Shown one piece after another: positions 51,631-62,686 of a DNA stretch of 64,000 bases. Made by a program: the position numbers and the translations under genes. This stretch comes from Tilletiaria anomala UBC 951. Its lineage: Eukaryota > Basidiomycota > Exobasidiomycetes > Georgefischeriales > Tilletiariaceae. The stretch covers positions 1 to 64,000 of the forward strand of contig NW_013546922.1 in the NCBI RefSeq assembly GCF_000711695.1, written 5' to 3'. The notes below the pieces were generated by a model. That model had not been told where the DNA came from, made no database searches, and was given only the letters and a program-made list of their open reading frames with translations. The number at the start of each line of letters is the position of its first letter. Positions within the stretch are counted from its first letter, which is position 1.

Positions 51631-52176
51631 TCCATGATACAGCGGGTCTCAGCACGAAAATTCGGCCCACTATCTTTCTACATTTTGTACAATAGAGCGC
51701 ACCATGGATACCCAGGGTTTCGCTGCCACTTCCCGGGTTCAGAGCAGATGGAACCGTACTGTCTAAACTTTTTTTGTCTTGTACAGCTGTGCAAGCTCTC
51801 TTCTAGGTTCGCAGCGAGGCTGGTTGCATCAAAGCTCGATGCTGTCGAGCATGACCGAGAGTATCCGATGCGGGTCGAAGGTTGTGACATGCAACTATTA
51901 TGTCATTTTGTGAGGATGTCACACCCAACAGACTGCAAATTGCAGACTGAAGTCGATCGGGATCAGATCGGACTGAAGACATTGGCACCTTGTGCGGTGA
52001 CGCACTTTTGCCACGCGATCTCGCTCATCCTTTTACATGACATGCATCATCTGAGACCTGATGCTTCTGGACATCCAATAAAACACTACCTGACAAGAGA
52101 CCGCATGTATAGCCTTGCTCTCATTCCTGCGCTGCAGATGCAGTAATTTCCTCGCGCATGCCTTTGAAGGGTCAAA
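51631..52176. other. Intergenic region
   Basis: About 550 bases. A plus-strand frame of 170 codons (51634-52146) spans it but shows no coding character, and I treat it as chance. It holds the promoter of the next gene. Confidence 0.45.
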
Positions 52177-55100
52177 ATGGTGGTTCACCGCCTCAAGATC
52201 GATTGCGGAGAGTACGGCAAGTTCCTCGCTGCCAATGACGGCTTTGCAGTGAGTGAGAGATGGACTGAGGCCCTTTGCCGCGCTTGGATGACCGCTCCAA
52301 GAGGACTGAGTCTCGCAAGGGTCCTTCACACTGGCTCAAGAGTGCTGATAAGTATCCCCACATGGATGATCATGGCTTGCAGGCGGCGCTTGACTTTGTC
52401 GTCAGCAAAATCGGCTGCTCGCAGGGCGATGTTCGACTTCACCTCCGGGACGGAGAGGAGCTATGGGAAGTAGACGGAGGACAATGGGACCTTGTGCAGG
52501 CGGGAGACACCCTCGTCGTCTTGACGTCTAAGGGAGATATTCTCCGTGAGTGAAGAGGCGATAGGACAGATAAGCAAACCTGACCAAACGCTAATATATC
52601 CTCATCGCAAATGTCTTGGTGAGCAGACAAAAGCGAAGTTGACGTCAACCAGAGATCTCCAGAGTTTCACACATCAAGCACGAGCTCCAATAAGTCGCCT
52701 AATGACCGTTGGCCCAGCGTAGTTGGCAGCGATACGGCTATCGGGAACGCGGCGCTTAGAGGCTCGCGAAGGGCTAGCTACAGGGGCCTGCCGCCGGCTT
52801 CCAGTAGTTTTCGCGCCCCTCCCGCACCTTTGGGTGCACCGTCTGCAAGGCGCTCTTTTGACCAGGATGGGCCTACCGCACCTGTGGAATGGGCTTCGCG
52901 ACGCGGGCGCTTCGCGGACGAGTCCAGTCGGTACGGTCGTCATCAGTCGTCGCCATCAGCGTCCCTTCACAATATTCCGCGCGCCAGCACATCGAGATCA
53001 ATAGATGCGAAGGCAGCTCCGAGATCCAGTCGCATTCAGGGGTCAGGGTCAGGAATTACTCAGAATGATGGGAGGGAAGGGTTTAGCACGCGAGATCGGG
53101 CCCTTGACCGTGAGCGCATGGTAGCTGAGCAGCGCGAGGCTCTTCGCATTCGGGCGCTGGATGCTGAGCTCGAGCGTGACCAGCGTCAGCGGCAGGCTGA
53201 GCGTGAAAGCCAGGGAAAAGATCGGATCAAGTCCTTTGTAGAGCACAGCTCAGCGGAAGCGTCTAGCGGCAAGCGTTGGGATGACCGACAGGCTGGCATG
53301 TTCCTGAAGAAGCTGCAGGAGAAGCTCAGATCGATCATTCAGAGCGAGCCGAGCCCGGATCTGAGCTATGATCGTGTCTTTAAGGAACTCATTGGGGAGC
53401 ATGAGTTCTTGAGTGGCAGGTCCGTCGCAGCGTTGAAGACGAGGCTGCTGATCATGACCAAGAAAGCAAGGGAGAATGGCGTGGAACTGCCAGTAATCAA
53501 CCGATTCCAAGAAGCAAACAGTCGCAGTTCTAGCAAGCGGAGCAGAAATGGTAGCCGCACAGGGAGCACTAGTGGAGCCAGCGAGGTTGGAGACGATGAG
53601 GCCTCACGAGAAGATTTGCAACAATCTAGAAAGGCCAGGAAGGTTCAATCAATGGATCCTGAGCGCGCGACGTCCACAGCTGTAGGATTTCCTTGGCCGG
53701 TTCGCAACTCAAGCTATCCCAGCGGCCGCCTGCCGCCGCTCGCCATGGGAGGCCCTGTTGCTGATAGCGATGAAGAGGACATGTCGTCTTCCTCAGGCTC
53801 TGAAGGAGATCAAGGCGTCGGCCCGTCGAGCGGAGCCTGTATCAAGGCGCATAAGCCGCTGAGTGAGGAGGAGGAGCAGCGCCGGATAGCGCAGACGAGG
53901 GAACGCTTCGAGGCGGAGAACCCCTTCGCAAAGCAGCGGCCACCGCAAGTGCAACGTACCACGCCACCCAATAGAGCGGGCCCGCCCCCCACACCGTCCA
54001 GCGTCGGTGGCATTCCACCGCTGGCCTTGGTAGGACTAGCCCGCTCACCACCCTTGCGTGCTGCGAAGAAGGAAGTGCCCGCAGATGACGAGCAACCTCC
54101 CAATCTTGCCCGGCACCTTCCTGCGTATGGAGTACATGCAGATCAAAATTCCGCCAAGGCGCCATGGCAGCTAGAAGAGATCGAGAAGTGGAAGAGTAAG
54201 CCTCCTCCAAAGATGGAACGCAACGGAGCACGCGAGGATCTTATGGGGCTGAGAACGATGGGCGGTGCCATTTTGTCCCGCGCCATACTCCTTGAAAAGG
54301 AGAACCTGTGTGAGCAGGTCAAGGGTTATGTGTCTTCCAAGGCAGAAAGTACGCCCTCCTTCGATGCTTTTCCGTTCTCCGAGGCTGGGCTCTACATCGC
54401 CGGGCTCATTAATGCACCTGAGCATGCCCAGGACCCGACGGGCGCAAAGGTATTCCCGGCCGTCATCTACGCAGTGTACGAGGAAATGTTCGCCAAGAGC
54501 CCTAGCTCGTGGTCAGTCCGCAAGGTGGCAATGTGCGCCACGATCCTGCTCCTCTTTATCAGCCGCCATATCTCTACGCAATACGACCGGTCGATGCCAT
54601 CGGAAAAGACTTTCCGAGATGTTGATAAGCAGTCGAGATCGTTCTTGCCACACCGACGTTTTCGCGCGTATCTGCAGTGCTTCTTGCTCGAGGGCTGCGA
54701 GCAGGGCAGTACTGCACTCAAGGAGTCAGCATATCACGTTACTCACCCGCGAGACGGCCTTGCTGCTCTTCTGGCCTTGAGGCCGAACTCTCTGCGTCCA
54801 GATTTGGTGCTGAACGCCCTTGCAAAGCCACTCTTCGATGTCCCGGAAGATGAAGTGGACACACAGATGCAACTATTGGAGGATCTTTCGATCATTATCG
54901 GAAAATGCATCTCGAGCGTCGACATGGTCAGCAAGACTCCTTGGCTAGCCGAAGACCATCTGTACATCAAGGGTGGCCCCACCGAGCTATCCGCTAAATG
55001 GGATGTACCGCTGAAACGAGCGAGGGACATCGCACTGCCGCGCATCGCAGGACTGACCAACGACGGCGCTGTTGCAGAAAAGGCCCTCATGCTTGTCGAT

Positions 55101-55499
55101 CAGATCAACGATCTCAGCAAGCAGATCGATGAAGCAGAAAGAAGCGCTCGCTATGCGGATCGGCTCGAGGACAAGATCATCTTCCTGTGTGGCCATGGCG
55201 AGCAGCTCTCGCCCGAGGACGTTAGGGAGTTTGCTCACTCCACAACCGGCGGAGGTCCCAGCTTGAAGCCATCGCACGTCCTGCCATTCCCTGTTAAGAA
55301 TGACGCGGACATCCTGATCGTTATTCTGAGCTGTAAGCAGGACCAAAAGATGCTCTACAACAAGATCCAAAGGACCGCATGGCGCAAATACTTTTTCAAA
55401 TCCAAGACGCCCGATTTCGAGGTTCTCTCGATGCAGAGGCTGGGCGCTGCCTTGGTCTTACAACAAGCGGAGAAGGTCAAGAACGCATGCCCGACATAA
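52177..55499 (+). CDS. Unrecognised protein of about 1000 residues with a SANT-like segment
   Basis: Starts at the ATG at 52177 (MVVHRLKIDCGEYGKFLAAN, then DGFA). A GTGAGT intron (52250 to about 52382) leads to AALDFVVSKIGCSQGDVRL, then EVDGGQWDLVQAGDTLVVL, a small beta-rich domain. A second intron (about 52545-52625) joins to the long last exon. That exon has a basic disordered region, a coiled coil (ERMVAEQREALRIRALDAEL) and a segment resembling a Myb/SANT-like domain (RWDDRQAGMFLKKLQEKL, then LSGRSVAALKTRLLIMTKKA). After a proline-rich linker comes a long helical C-terminal domain (GLRTMGGAILSRAILLEKEN to WRKYFFKSKTPDFEVLSMQR). It lacks membrane spans. Nuclear function is plausible from the SANT-like part; I recognise no named family. 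Confidence 0.78.
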
Positions 55500-56176
55500 G
55501 CGGCGAGTGTCGCATTCTTTGGCGACCAGTAGCCGATATTCGGTAATGAATGGATGTCAGCTTGCGAAGTCAATGCCTTCGGATCGCGCAACAACAATTT
55601 ATACACAATGACGGATGGCAGGTGTTGCCTAGCACAGGCTGTAATCCATTCTCCATTTTGTTGTGCATCAATGCAGCCATAATGTGTTTGTTTGAAACGG
55701 TGCTACTGATGGGGTGCACAGTCGGCACATGCACCTACCGGACGCGCGAGTACGACTATGCGCAGAATCCCAGTCTTTTCAAGCGCAAACGCCAAGGTAG
55801 ATGGACAGTCACTAAGGTGGACTTTATGTCTGATGGGGTCGTCCAGCCATCTGTGTCAAGTGGGGCACAGGTTGTGAGAGGCCCTTGTGGCCTGTCTTTC
55901 GGCTTGGTCGCAAGGTCACCTCGTTCGCTAATAGACTAGTAGAAACGCGCTATGCGGCGTGGTACCGGGGTGCTGCTTGGGAATACCCAGATGCCTGCGT
56001 CCATGGTGGGAAGCTGTGCGGCCGTCTTCATGCAGGCGGTTCGTGACAGAGGAACTGAGGCGCGCAAGGTAGAGGCGACATCTGGCCGGGTCCGACTCCG
56101 ATGCCTCCCCACGAGCATCCACAGCAGCCATTTGTGGCAGCACTGAAAGCCACTTGTTGAGTCGTAGCTCCATCGA
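55500..56176. other. Intergenic region between convergent genes
   Basis: About 680 bases between the preceding stop and the HSBP1-like stop. Open frames on both strands (for example 55550-55939 plus) show no family features. Expected to contain two 3' ends. Confidence 0.45.
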
Positions 56177-56712
56177 TCACTCGCTGTTCCCCTGGCGTGG
56201 GCTATGTACGTTTTCGGAGCCGGCCTTGCTCGAGACTGAGCCTGTACGCGTAGAACCCACGACTGGGGTAGAAACAGCGCCATTGATGAGCGCTGGCGTA
56301 ACGAAAGTCAAGCCCAATGGGAAGGCAAAAGTCAAATGATGGGCGCAGTGAAATAACTCCATCATGCTCCCAAGCGCTCACCTTGAATAGAGTTCTCCAG
56401 CGAATCGATGCGTTCAGTCATCTCTTGCACTTAAGAGAGTTCAAAGCGGTGAGACACGACATCCGAACGATGACAAAGGAGCTCCCACCTCGCCTCAAGC
56501 CCCTACTTACTCCTGACATCATATTGGTGGTTGGCGCTCTGGAACTTGTTCTCCAGGCGGTCCAGCACAGCATCGAGCCAGTCGGTCAGCTCGTGCGGGC
56601 TGGAGATGTCCGTGGGCAGGCGCGAGAGTGCGTCGTCCTGCTGCGTCAGTGTGGGAGGCGCAGAGGCTGGCAGGATGTTTGTGGCATCGCCGCTGGCTGC
56701 GCTGGACGCCAT
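56177..56712 (-). CDS. Heat shock factor-binding protein 1-like
   Basis: Small coiled-coil protein. Exon 1 starts at the ATG at 56712 (MASSAASGDATNILPASA) and continues with SPHELTDWLDAVLDRLENKF. A GTAAGT intron (about 56508-56433) leads to MQEMTERIDSLENSIQ. A second intron ends at CGCCAG and the last exon reads LINGAVSTPVVGSTRTG, ending RQGNSE at TGA 56177. The pattern LLDRLENKFQ...MTERIDSLENSIQ matches HSBP1 (LLQQMQDKFQ...RIDDMSSRIDDLE), a trimeric coiled coil that binds heat shock factor and the WASH complex in animals. The SANHQYDV segment between the two halves departs from the usual heptads, so the first intron borders may be slightly off. About 125 residues, mainly because of added Ser-rich ends. 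Confidence 0.66.
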
Positions 56713-57128
56713 GTTTTGTTGAGGAAGGCGCTTGATGGCGATTTACAGGTTGCAGAAGTTCAACCGACGCGATCTCGAGCCCGGAGCTGCAATCTGTTGT
56801 GCTTGGGTCTGTCCAGAATCCGAACCGCAGTTTGAGTTGAGAGTGACGACGAGTTATAGATAAAGGTGTTGTCGTCAGATCCCCTTCCCCCTCACTGCGC
56901 CTGTTGCGAATGAACGAGACGCCATCGCGTCGCGAGAAAACCAGAAAGCTCCCTTCGATGTGCAAATCGCGTTTTCTCATCAACCTATCACCTCGCATCC
57001 ACTCTGTCCTCTAGCTTCTCTCATCCCACGTCAGGTGCTACACATCTCGACCATCCTGCTGTCCCGTAGCATCAGCTTGTACCGTGAGAGCGCACATAAG
57101 CTGCGCGTCATAAAGGGAACGGCCCAAC
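56713..57128. promoter_or_regulatory. Divergent promoter region, HSBP1-like / NAA50
   Basis: About 415 bases between divergent start codons. No gene is seen inside. No element identified with confidence. Confidence 0.45.
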
Positions 57129-57934
57129 ATGGTCACCACAGCCGCCGCCGCAACCGCTTCTTCCTCTTATCCTCTCCCGCCCACATCCTACTCAGTTCGC
57201 AAGTCCTCCTCGGCCCCCGTCCGTTCGCAGCTGGTACAAACGCGGATAGCCCGGACAGACTTGACACCGAACAACATCGGCACAGTGCGCAAGCTCAATG
57301 CGGTTTTGCTACCAGTCACTTATTCAGAACGATTCTACAAGGATGCGCTGAAGGAGGAGGTGAGAAACATTTGCAAGATTGGTGAGTCAGAGCCCAACAT
57401 GCCAAAGAAATACAGCTAGGAAATTTGAGAACAAAGGGAGATGGATCAGACGACCTCATATTCTTTTCTCATCTTCCAGGCCTTTTCAATGACATTCCCG
57501 TATCCAATCTCATCTGCCGCTACGAGCCGCAACCCGAGTCTGCCGGCTGCATTGGGAAAGTGAAGGTCTACGTAATGACGCTGGGCGTGCTTGCGCCGTA
57601 CCGGCGGCTGGGAATTGCCTCGAACCTCATCTCTCACCTGCTCACTGTCGCAAGCTCGGGCACCATCGTCAGCCTGCCGGATCCCGATGCACCTCCCTCA
57701 CCGGCTCCGAAACCTGCACCAAAGGGCAAAGATGGCGACAAGAAGAAAGCAGAGGCGCCAAAAGTGCCAACGAAGGATTACGAGATCGAATCAATTTACT
57801 TGCATGTGCAGACATCGAATGAGGAGGCGCGCAAGTTTTACGAAAAGCATGGCTTCAAGGTCGTAGAGGAGCTGCCGACCTACTACAGGCAAGGGGTGGT
57901 GCCGCGATCTGCATGGGTCTTGGAGTATCGGTAG
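57129..57934 (+). CDS. NAA50: N-alpha-acetyltransferase 50 (NatE catalytic subunit)
   Basis: GNAT-fold acetyltransferase that acetylates N-terminal methionines and associates with NatA. It starts at the ATG at 57129 (MVTTAAAATASSSYPLPP). After a Ser/Ala leader comes RIARTDLTPNNIGTVRKLNA, then LLPVTYSERFYKDALKEE. One intron (57385 to about 57479) leads to FNDIPVSNLICRYEP, then YVMTLGVLAPYRRLGIASNL. The last carries the acetyl-CoA-binding RRxGxA pattern. ESIYLHVQTSNEEARKFYEK, GFKVVEELPTYYRQG and WVLEYR close the fold. A Pro/Lys-rich insertion of about 40 residues (SLPDPDAPPSPAPKPAPKGK onward) separates the two halves and is not part of the normal enzyme. Confidence 0.92.
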
Positions 57935-58062
57935 TGTTGTCACCAGACTGTAAAAGGCATAACGATTTGTAATTCTTCGCTTCTACTCTCTGGGGTGATG
58001 CTTGTGGTGTGGTATTACTTTACAAATGCACTGTTCATGCCCCCACGAATTCAAGCCCACTT

Positions 58063-59233
58063 TCAGCTGGCCTCTGCCTCCACGCGTCTCGCGGGATCCG
58101 TAAAGATTTTCACTTTGGCATCAGCCTTTCTGATATCATTCCCTGCATCCTTCCACTGCTTGATGAAAGCTTTGACCTTTTCCGTCGTCTCTTCTGGACC
58201 CACGCTCCGGCCGAACGCCTCGACGAAGCGTCCCTCAGGATCCATAAGGTAGAAAAAGATCGAGTGGTCGACGAGGTAGTCACCACTGGGGTCTGCACCG
58301 GGCGGAGTGGAAAAGTAGACCCGGTACGCCTTGCATGCGTTCTTGACAGCATCGTACGTACCCGTCAGGCCGAGAAGCAGAGGATGGAAATCGGCGACGT
58401 ACTTGGCCGTCGCGGCGAGCGTGTCGCGAGCAGGGTCGCAGGAGACAAAGACCGGTTGCACTACAGGTCCAAACTCTTTTGAAACAGCGTCGACAACGGT
58501 GCCCATCTTGTCGAGTTCTTCCGGGCATATATCCGGGCAGTTCGTAAAACCAAAGTAGACGAGCGAGAAGGCGCCTTGCAGATCTTCGTGTGTGACCTTG
58601 GCGCCGCTAGGTGTGCCAGTCTTCGGGTCGATCGAGGCGGCCACGAGCTCGAACGGCCCACCGATTCGCGGCCTCCCCACTTTGGCACTTGCTTTCTCTG
58701 CAAGCCTGCGCGCTTCGACTTTTTTTTTCTCGGACTGGAAGTAGTAGAGCAATCCGCCGCCTGTCAAGAGGAAGAGTAAGGCTGAGGGGACGGAAAATGG
58801 CTGAGATGTATGGTGAAGTAGGCCAGGATACACAGTCAACACTCAGATCGGCCTACGGATCCGAAGTTTGAAGACTCACCCCCATCGCTGCTTTGTCTTT
58901 GAATCGCTCTGAGCCGCCGCCGCCACTGCTTCCAGATAGCGAGCTTGCGTAGCGCTTTGGAACCTGAGACATTGCTGGAACGGCTGCTGCTAGCGCACAA
59001 CCACGACAAGACGTCCCTATGTAGAGGCCCATCGTTCTTGAGACCGAAGATTGAAGGCCGGAGGCGGCATATATGTTCCGATATGAGTGCAGACAGCGCC
59101 GTGGGCGAAAGCTTGCGCTGCCACCAGCCCTACCGCCAGTTGCTGCGTATTCACTTGGAAGCGCTGAGGGGCAAGACCAAGCTTGGTTTCCCACAATGTT
59201 GCAAAGGCTACGGGTTACGCGAAGGCCATTCAT
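58063..59233 (-). CDS. SCO1: Mitochondrial copper chaperone Sco1
   Basis: Inner-membrane protein that delivers copper to the Cu-A site of cytochrome c oxidase subunit 2. The ATG at 59233 (MNGLRVTRSLCNIVGN) opens a basic Ser/Arg-rich mitochondrial leader. An intron around 58870-58790 follows AAMG. The next exon begins near PFSVPSALLFLLTGGGLLYY, the single membrane span. The thioredoxin-like domain has FSLVYFGFTNCPDICPEELD with the CxxxC copper site. PVFVSCDPARDTLAATAKYV follows, and the third copper ligand histidine is in DYLVDHSIFFYLMDPEGRF. It ends RRVEAEAS before TGA at 58063. All three copper ligands are present. It is convergent with NAA50, about 130 bases apart. Confidence 0.94.
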
Positions 59234-59698
59234 TATGACGACCGAGACGACACTGCGAGTTTTGCGGCAATTTCTGGTAAACAGCACACAATCCAGGAGC
59301 ACGTATGCGATTTACGAAGGTAATGAGGTCCCAAATATCAAGGCTCAACCTCGTCGCTGTTTCACCTGTTACACATATCCATCATCATGAGGCAGTTCCG
59401 GAACTCGGAAGGTGGGAGCCAATCGGTGCAACACATCGCTGCGGCAAGCATCGCTGATCTGACAGCAGTCGCACAATCACCACGGTATGCGGGAGATGAG
59501 CGTTGTGCGAATTCTTGTCCAGCTCATCCCAATTTTGAGTTTTGGTCTGGGGAGTCCTGACTTCGGGAAAATCTGCACAACCTGGACAACGCCTGGGCTC
59601 GGTATCAAGCATTGGTCAACGGGAGGCAAGTGTAAGAATTTTGGCAGGAAGTGCGTTTGTCACTAAGGGAAGCAAAGCCGGTGCGAGCAACCGCAATC
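59234..59698. promoter_or_regulatory. Divergent promoter region, SCO1 / SNO1
   Basis: About 465 bases between divergent start codons. No coding signal that I would defend. No specific element identified. Confidence 0.45.
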
Positions 59699-60836
59699 AT
59701 GCAGTGTTCTTCCCCCAAGCCCTCCCCTTCGCCTTCGAGGCGCCGTTCGCCCAACCGCCGCGCCTCGCCCCCTCGGCTGAACCTCCCTTCGCACCCACTC
59801 GTCATCGGTGTCCTGGCGCTGCAAGGCGCCTTTCGTGAACACATCACGCTTCTGCACAAGGCAGCTCGGGTGCTCGACCTGCCTTCCTCTCCCTCAGCGT
59901 CCACCGCCTCCTCGCCTTCCAACGCCTTTTCCTTCTCGGCGATCCTTGTGCGAAACGCACAGGACCTCGCCGCTTGTCATGCACTCATAATTCCCGGTGG
60001 AGAATCCACTGCGATCGCGCTGGGCGTGCAGCGCGCTGGCATGTTGCGCGAGTTGAGGACATGGGTCGCCGATGACCGGCCGACGTGGGGGACGTGTGCC
60101 GGCATGATCATGCTCGCGAGAGAAGCCAGTGGCGGTAAGAGAGGCGGCCAGGAGTTAATCGGCGGTATGGACTGCAGAGTGGGGAGGAATGGTTTCGGAA
60201 GCCAGGTGAGCCATTAAATTGATTTCTTCATTGGAAGCGAGTCTGACAATTTTTGTCGTATTTCAGGTGGACTCGTTCGAGACCCAACTGAACATACCAG
60301 CGCTCGGCCCTGAGCCATTTCCAGCGGTTTTCATCCGCGCTCCGGTCGTTGACTGCTTACTAGATCCTGTATCAGAAGCAGAGGCTGCCGCAAATGACCA
60401 TGCTTCAGCAGGGCAGAGTTCAAGCACAATGACTACGACGAAAGCGACAGAGACTACTGGAGCGCTGCCACTCATCATCGCACCGTCGCTCTTGCCGTAC
60501 CGTTCATGCCGTCCCAAAAGTCAAGAAGCCCCGTCAATATCGAATCACGGATCGTCTTGGCGCCCACCGATGGAGATCCTCGCTGCATTGGCGGCGCCGG
60601 TCGTCTCTTCCGCGCATTCCCCCGTCGCTGATGCTTCCTCCCACGGCGCCTCACCACGAGCAGAGAAGTTGGTACTGACAGCCAGCGTACCCCGCCCGCC
60701 GGTGGATACGCAGATCGTGGCGTTGCGCCAGGGCAACCTCGTCGCTACGTCGTTCCATCCTGAGCTGACAAACGATGTGCGACTGCATGCGTTTTTCATC
60801 CGCGATGTCGTCTTGCCATCGCTTGTGCGTCCATGA
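59699..60836 (+). CDS. SNO1: Pyridoxal 5'-phosphate synthase glutaminase subunit (PdxT/Sno type)
   Basis: Class I glutamine amidotransferase that supplies ammonia to the Snz/Pdx1 synthase in vitamin B6 synthesis. The ATG at 59699 (MQCSSPKPSP) is the first in frame. After a basic Ser/Pro leader comes HPLVIGVLALQGAFREHITL, then VRNAQDLAACHALIIPGGES and TAIALGVQRAGMLRELRTWV. The nucleophile cysteine is in TWGTCAGMIMLARE. After one intron (60207 to about 60267) come VDSFETQLNIPALG and FPAVFIRAPVV. The catalytic His-Glu pair is in NLVATSFHPELTNDVRLHAF. About 70-90 residues of Ser/Thr/Ala-rich sequence are inserted between FIRAPVV and ILAALAAP, making the protein about 355 residues against about 200-225 for typical members. 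I see no splice sites that would clearly remove the insert. Confidence 0.92.
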
Positions 60837-61417
60837 GTGGTGGCGAGCATGGTAGTCCTGAGACATCCGTTGATGTCCAGGACGAACAGCGTGGCACAAC
60901 AGACAAAAGATAGAGACGGCATGATTCGAGCATGCATAGAACAAGTGAGCACAGTTATTAGACAAAACACGTACGGACCAATGTAGAGCAGATTCCCAAT
61001 GCAATTCAGGCACATCTCGTAACCCAGGGACGGCCACCCTGTTGCCCTGTGTATGTTTTAGAAAAGAAGAGAGGCAGCATGTTCAAGTTCACAACGGCAC
61101 ATCCATGATCGCGATTGCTGACTGCAATCGCATCATTCTTCTGCATTACCAACCTCTGGAGATTGCGTTGGTCTGGCGTGCGTCAGATGCGACACAGAAA
61201 GAGCCCGATCCATGGCGCCGAAAAATGAAAATGCCCTTGGAGTTTATAAAAGGGATCTCACCGCTTGTGCTCGGGAATCACAGCTATCGTCAATTGTGGC
61301 GAGACGCAAGACGGACCATGACTCCGCTGAAAGCTCAGTGTCTGATCCTGTGACGGATGGAGGAATGAAATGAAAGAACGGCCGACTCTGACAGCTCCTG
61401 GATGTTGCGTAAGAAAT

Positions 61418-61484
61418 CACGTGACATCTATTCCGCCTTTGGCTCTCAAGATAGCGAGGGGGCGCGGAATAGATGTGTCACGTG
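61418..61484. repeat. Imperfect inverted repeat with CACGTG ends
   Basis: Left arm 61418-61436 is CACGTGACATCTATTCCGC. The right arm, 61464-61484, is its reverse complement with two extra bases (GT) inside. The spacer is 27 bases. Each arm ends in CACGTG, the palindromic bHLH E-box. It could form a 19-bp hairpin stem or place two E-boxes in mirror arrangement. It has no terminal target duplication that I can see and no coding content. Confidence 0.8.
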
Positions 61485-61620
61485 TGGCCGTGTTGAGTGG
61501 ATCGCAGCACAACATCTCTAGTTTACGTGTCCCTTTGATATCTCATGTATACTTCGACAATCGCTTCGTTGCCTTTTGTGCAACGGAGACCTACAAAGCT
61601 TCCAACGGTCGCAAACTGTA

Positions 61621-61651
61621 CAGCACAGCACAGCACAGCACAGCACAGCAC
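61621..61651 (+). repeat. CAGCA pentanucleotide microsatellite, six units
   Basis: Six uninterrupted CAGCA units followed by C, in non-coding DNA. A simple sequence repeat likely to vary in length between strains. Confidence 0.9.
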
Positions 61652-62686
61652 TCTTTACAGCCTTCTCGATCCGGGGATTTAATCTCATGGGGTCTACATC
61701 CCGCAGAACGCAGCCTAGCCATCATGACGTAGCAGCAGCCGTCGCCTGCCTCCGCCGGCAGAAAGGGTGCAGCGCATGCAAATGTACTGTAGGTACGCGC
61801 ACATGCACGACCAACTTCTAACGGGTTCTCCCCATCGTGTTCTGTGCATTTATCTGTGTCCTGTGCCATGCCAGGCCAGGGGGGACGGCCTGTCACTGCG
61901 TCGTGACAGCATGAAACTGCCCAGACATATGGCCAAGCATCCCAGGTGATGTGCACAGTCCACGGCTGCAGTGGCGATGCAGAAGGATTGCAGCCGGCGT
62001 CAACCTGTAGCGCATCGCCTGTCCATATCTGAACGAAGGAAACAGGATGCGTGACGCATAGTTTGCCCTCGCTTTCTAGTCCTCTCGCCTCTAGCCCCTT
62101 TGCTCCAAAGCGGCAAGAGGTGAAGGGCTGGGAGACGCAGCGTTGATGCATCGTCTTACCTCTTCTCACAGCCGGTGGCTCCGCGGATATCGAGAGTGCG
62201 TTTCATTTGCCTTAATTATCCTGATACAGCAGCAGGGTGCAATGCAGAAAGCGCCAAGATGACCTGAACTTCAGGCCTCAGATGGGAGCCTGGATTTTGC
62301 CGGCCGCTCCATGGATGCTTGGAGTCGCTGCAATGATTGATTGACAATGCCTATCCTCATACTGAATGTAATCCTGCTCTCGGCTCTCCTGCGTGTTCTC
62401 CCTTTTGTTATTCCTAACCGCCTTACCTCCTCTTCCTATCCTTGTATCCTTTCTTTCCTTTCCACCTTGTAACAGCCGTGCTGCGTAACCTCCATCCCCC
62501 GAACCCTGTCCCACTCCCTTTCTTCATTCCCAGGGGCCTTTGCGACCACAAGAGGAAGCCGTGCTCCCTCGCAAGGCTCGGTCGACTTCAGCTAGGTCTG
62601 GTCGTCCCTCCCACCATCATATCTCCCTCTCAAACCCCCTCGCTCTGTTACTCACCCTCCAGGCGCCGGACGTCCTTCATTCTACC

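Larger units (their letters stand above)
60837..62686. other. Intergenic region with inverted and short tandem repeats
   Basis: About 1.85 kb between plus-strand genes. It holds an inverted repeat (61418-61484) and a CAGCA pentanucleotide repeat (61621-61651), listed separately. The last 250 bases are strongly pyrimidine-rich, like the 5' leader of the next gene. I see no supported gene; a 192-codon minus frame (61591-62169) lacks coding character. Confidence 0.45.

Noticed and set aside
51634-52146. 170-codon plus-strand frame between the CDF gene and the next gene
   Set aside because: Starts right after the CDF stop, lacks ordered sequence, and sits where UTR and promoter are expected.
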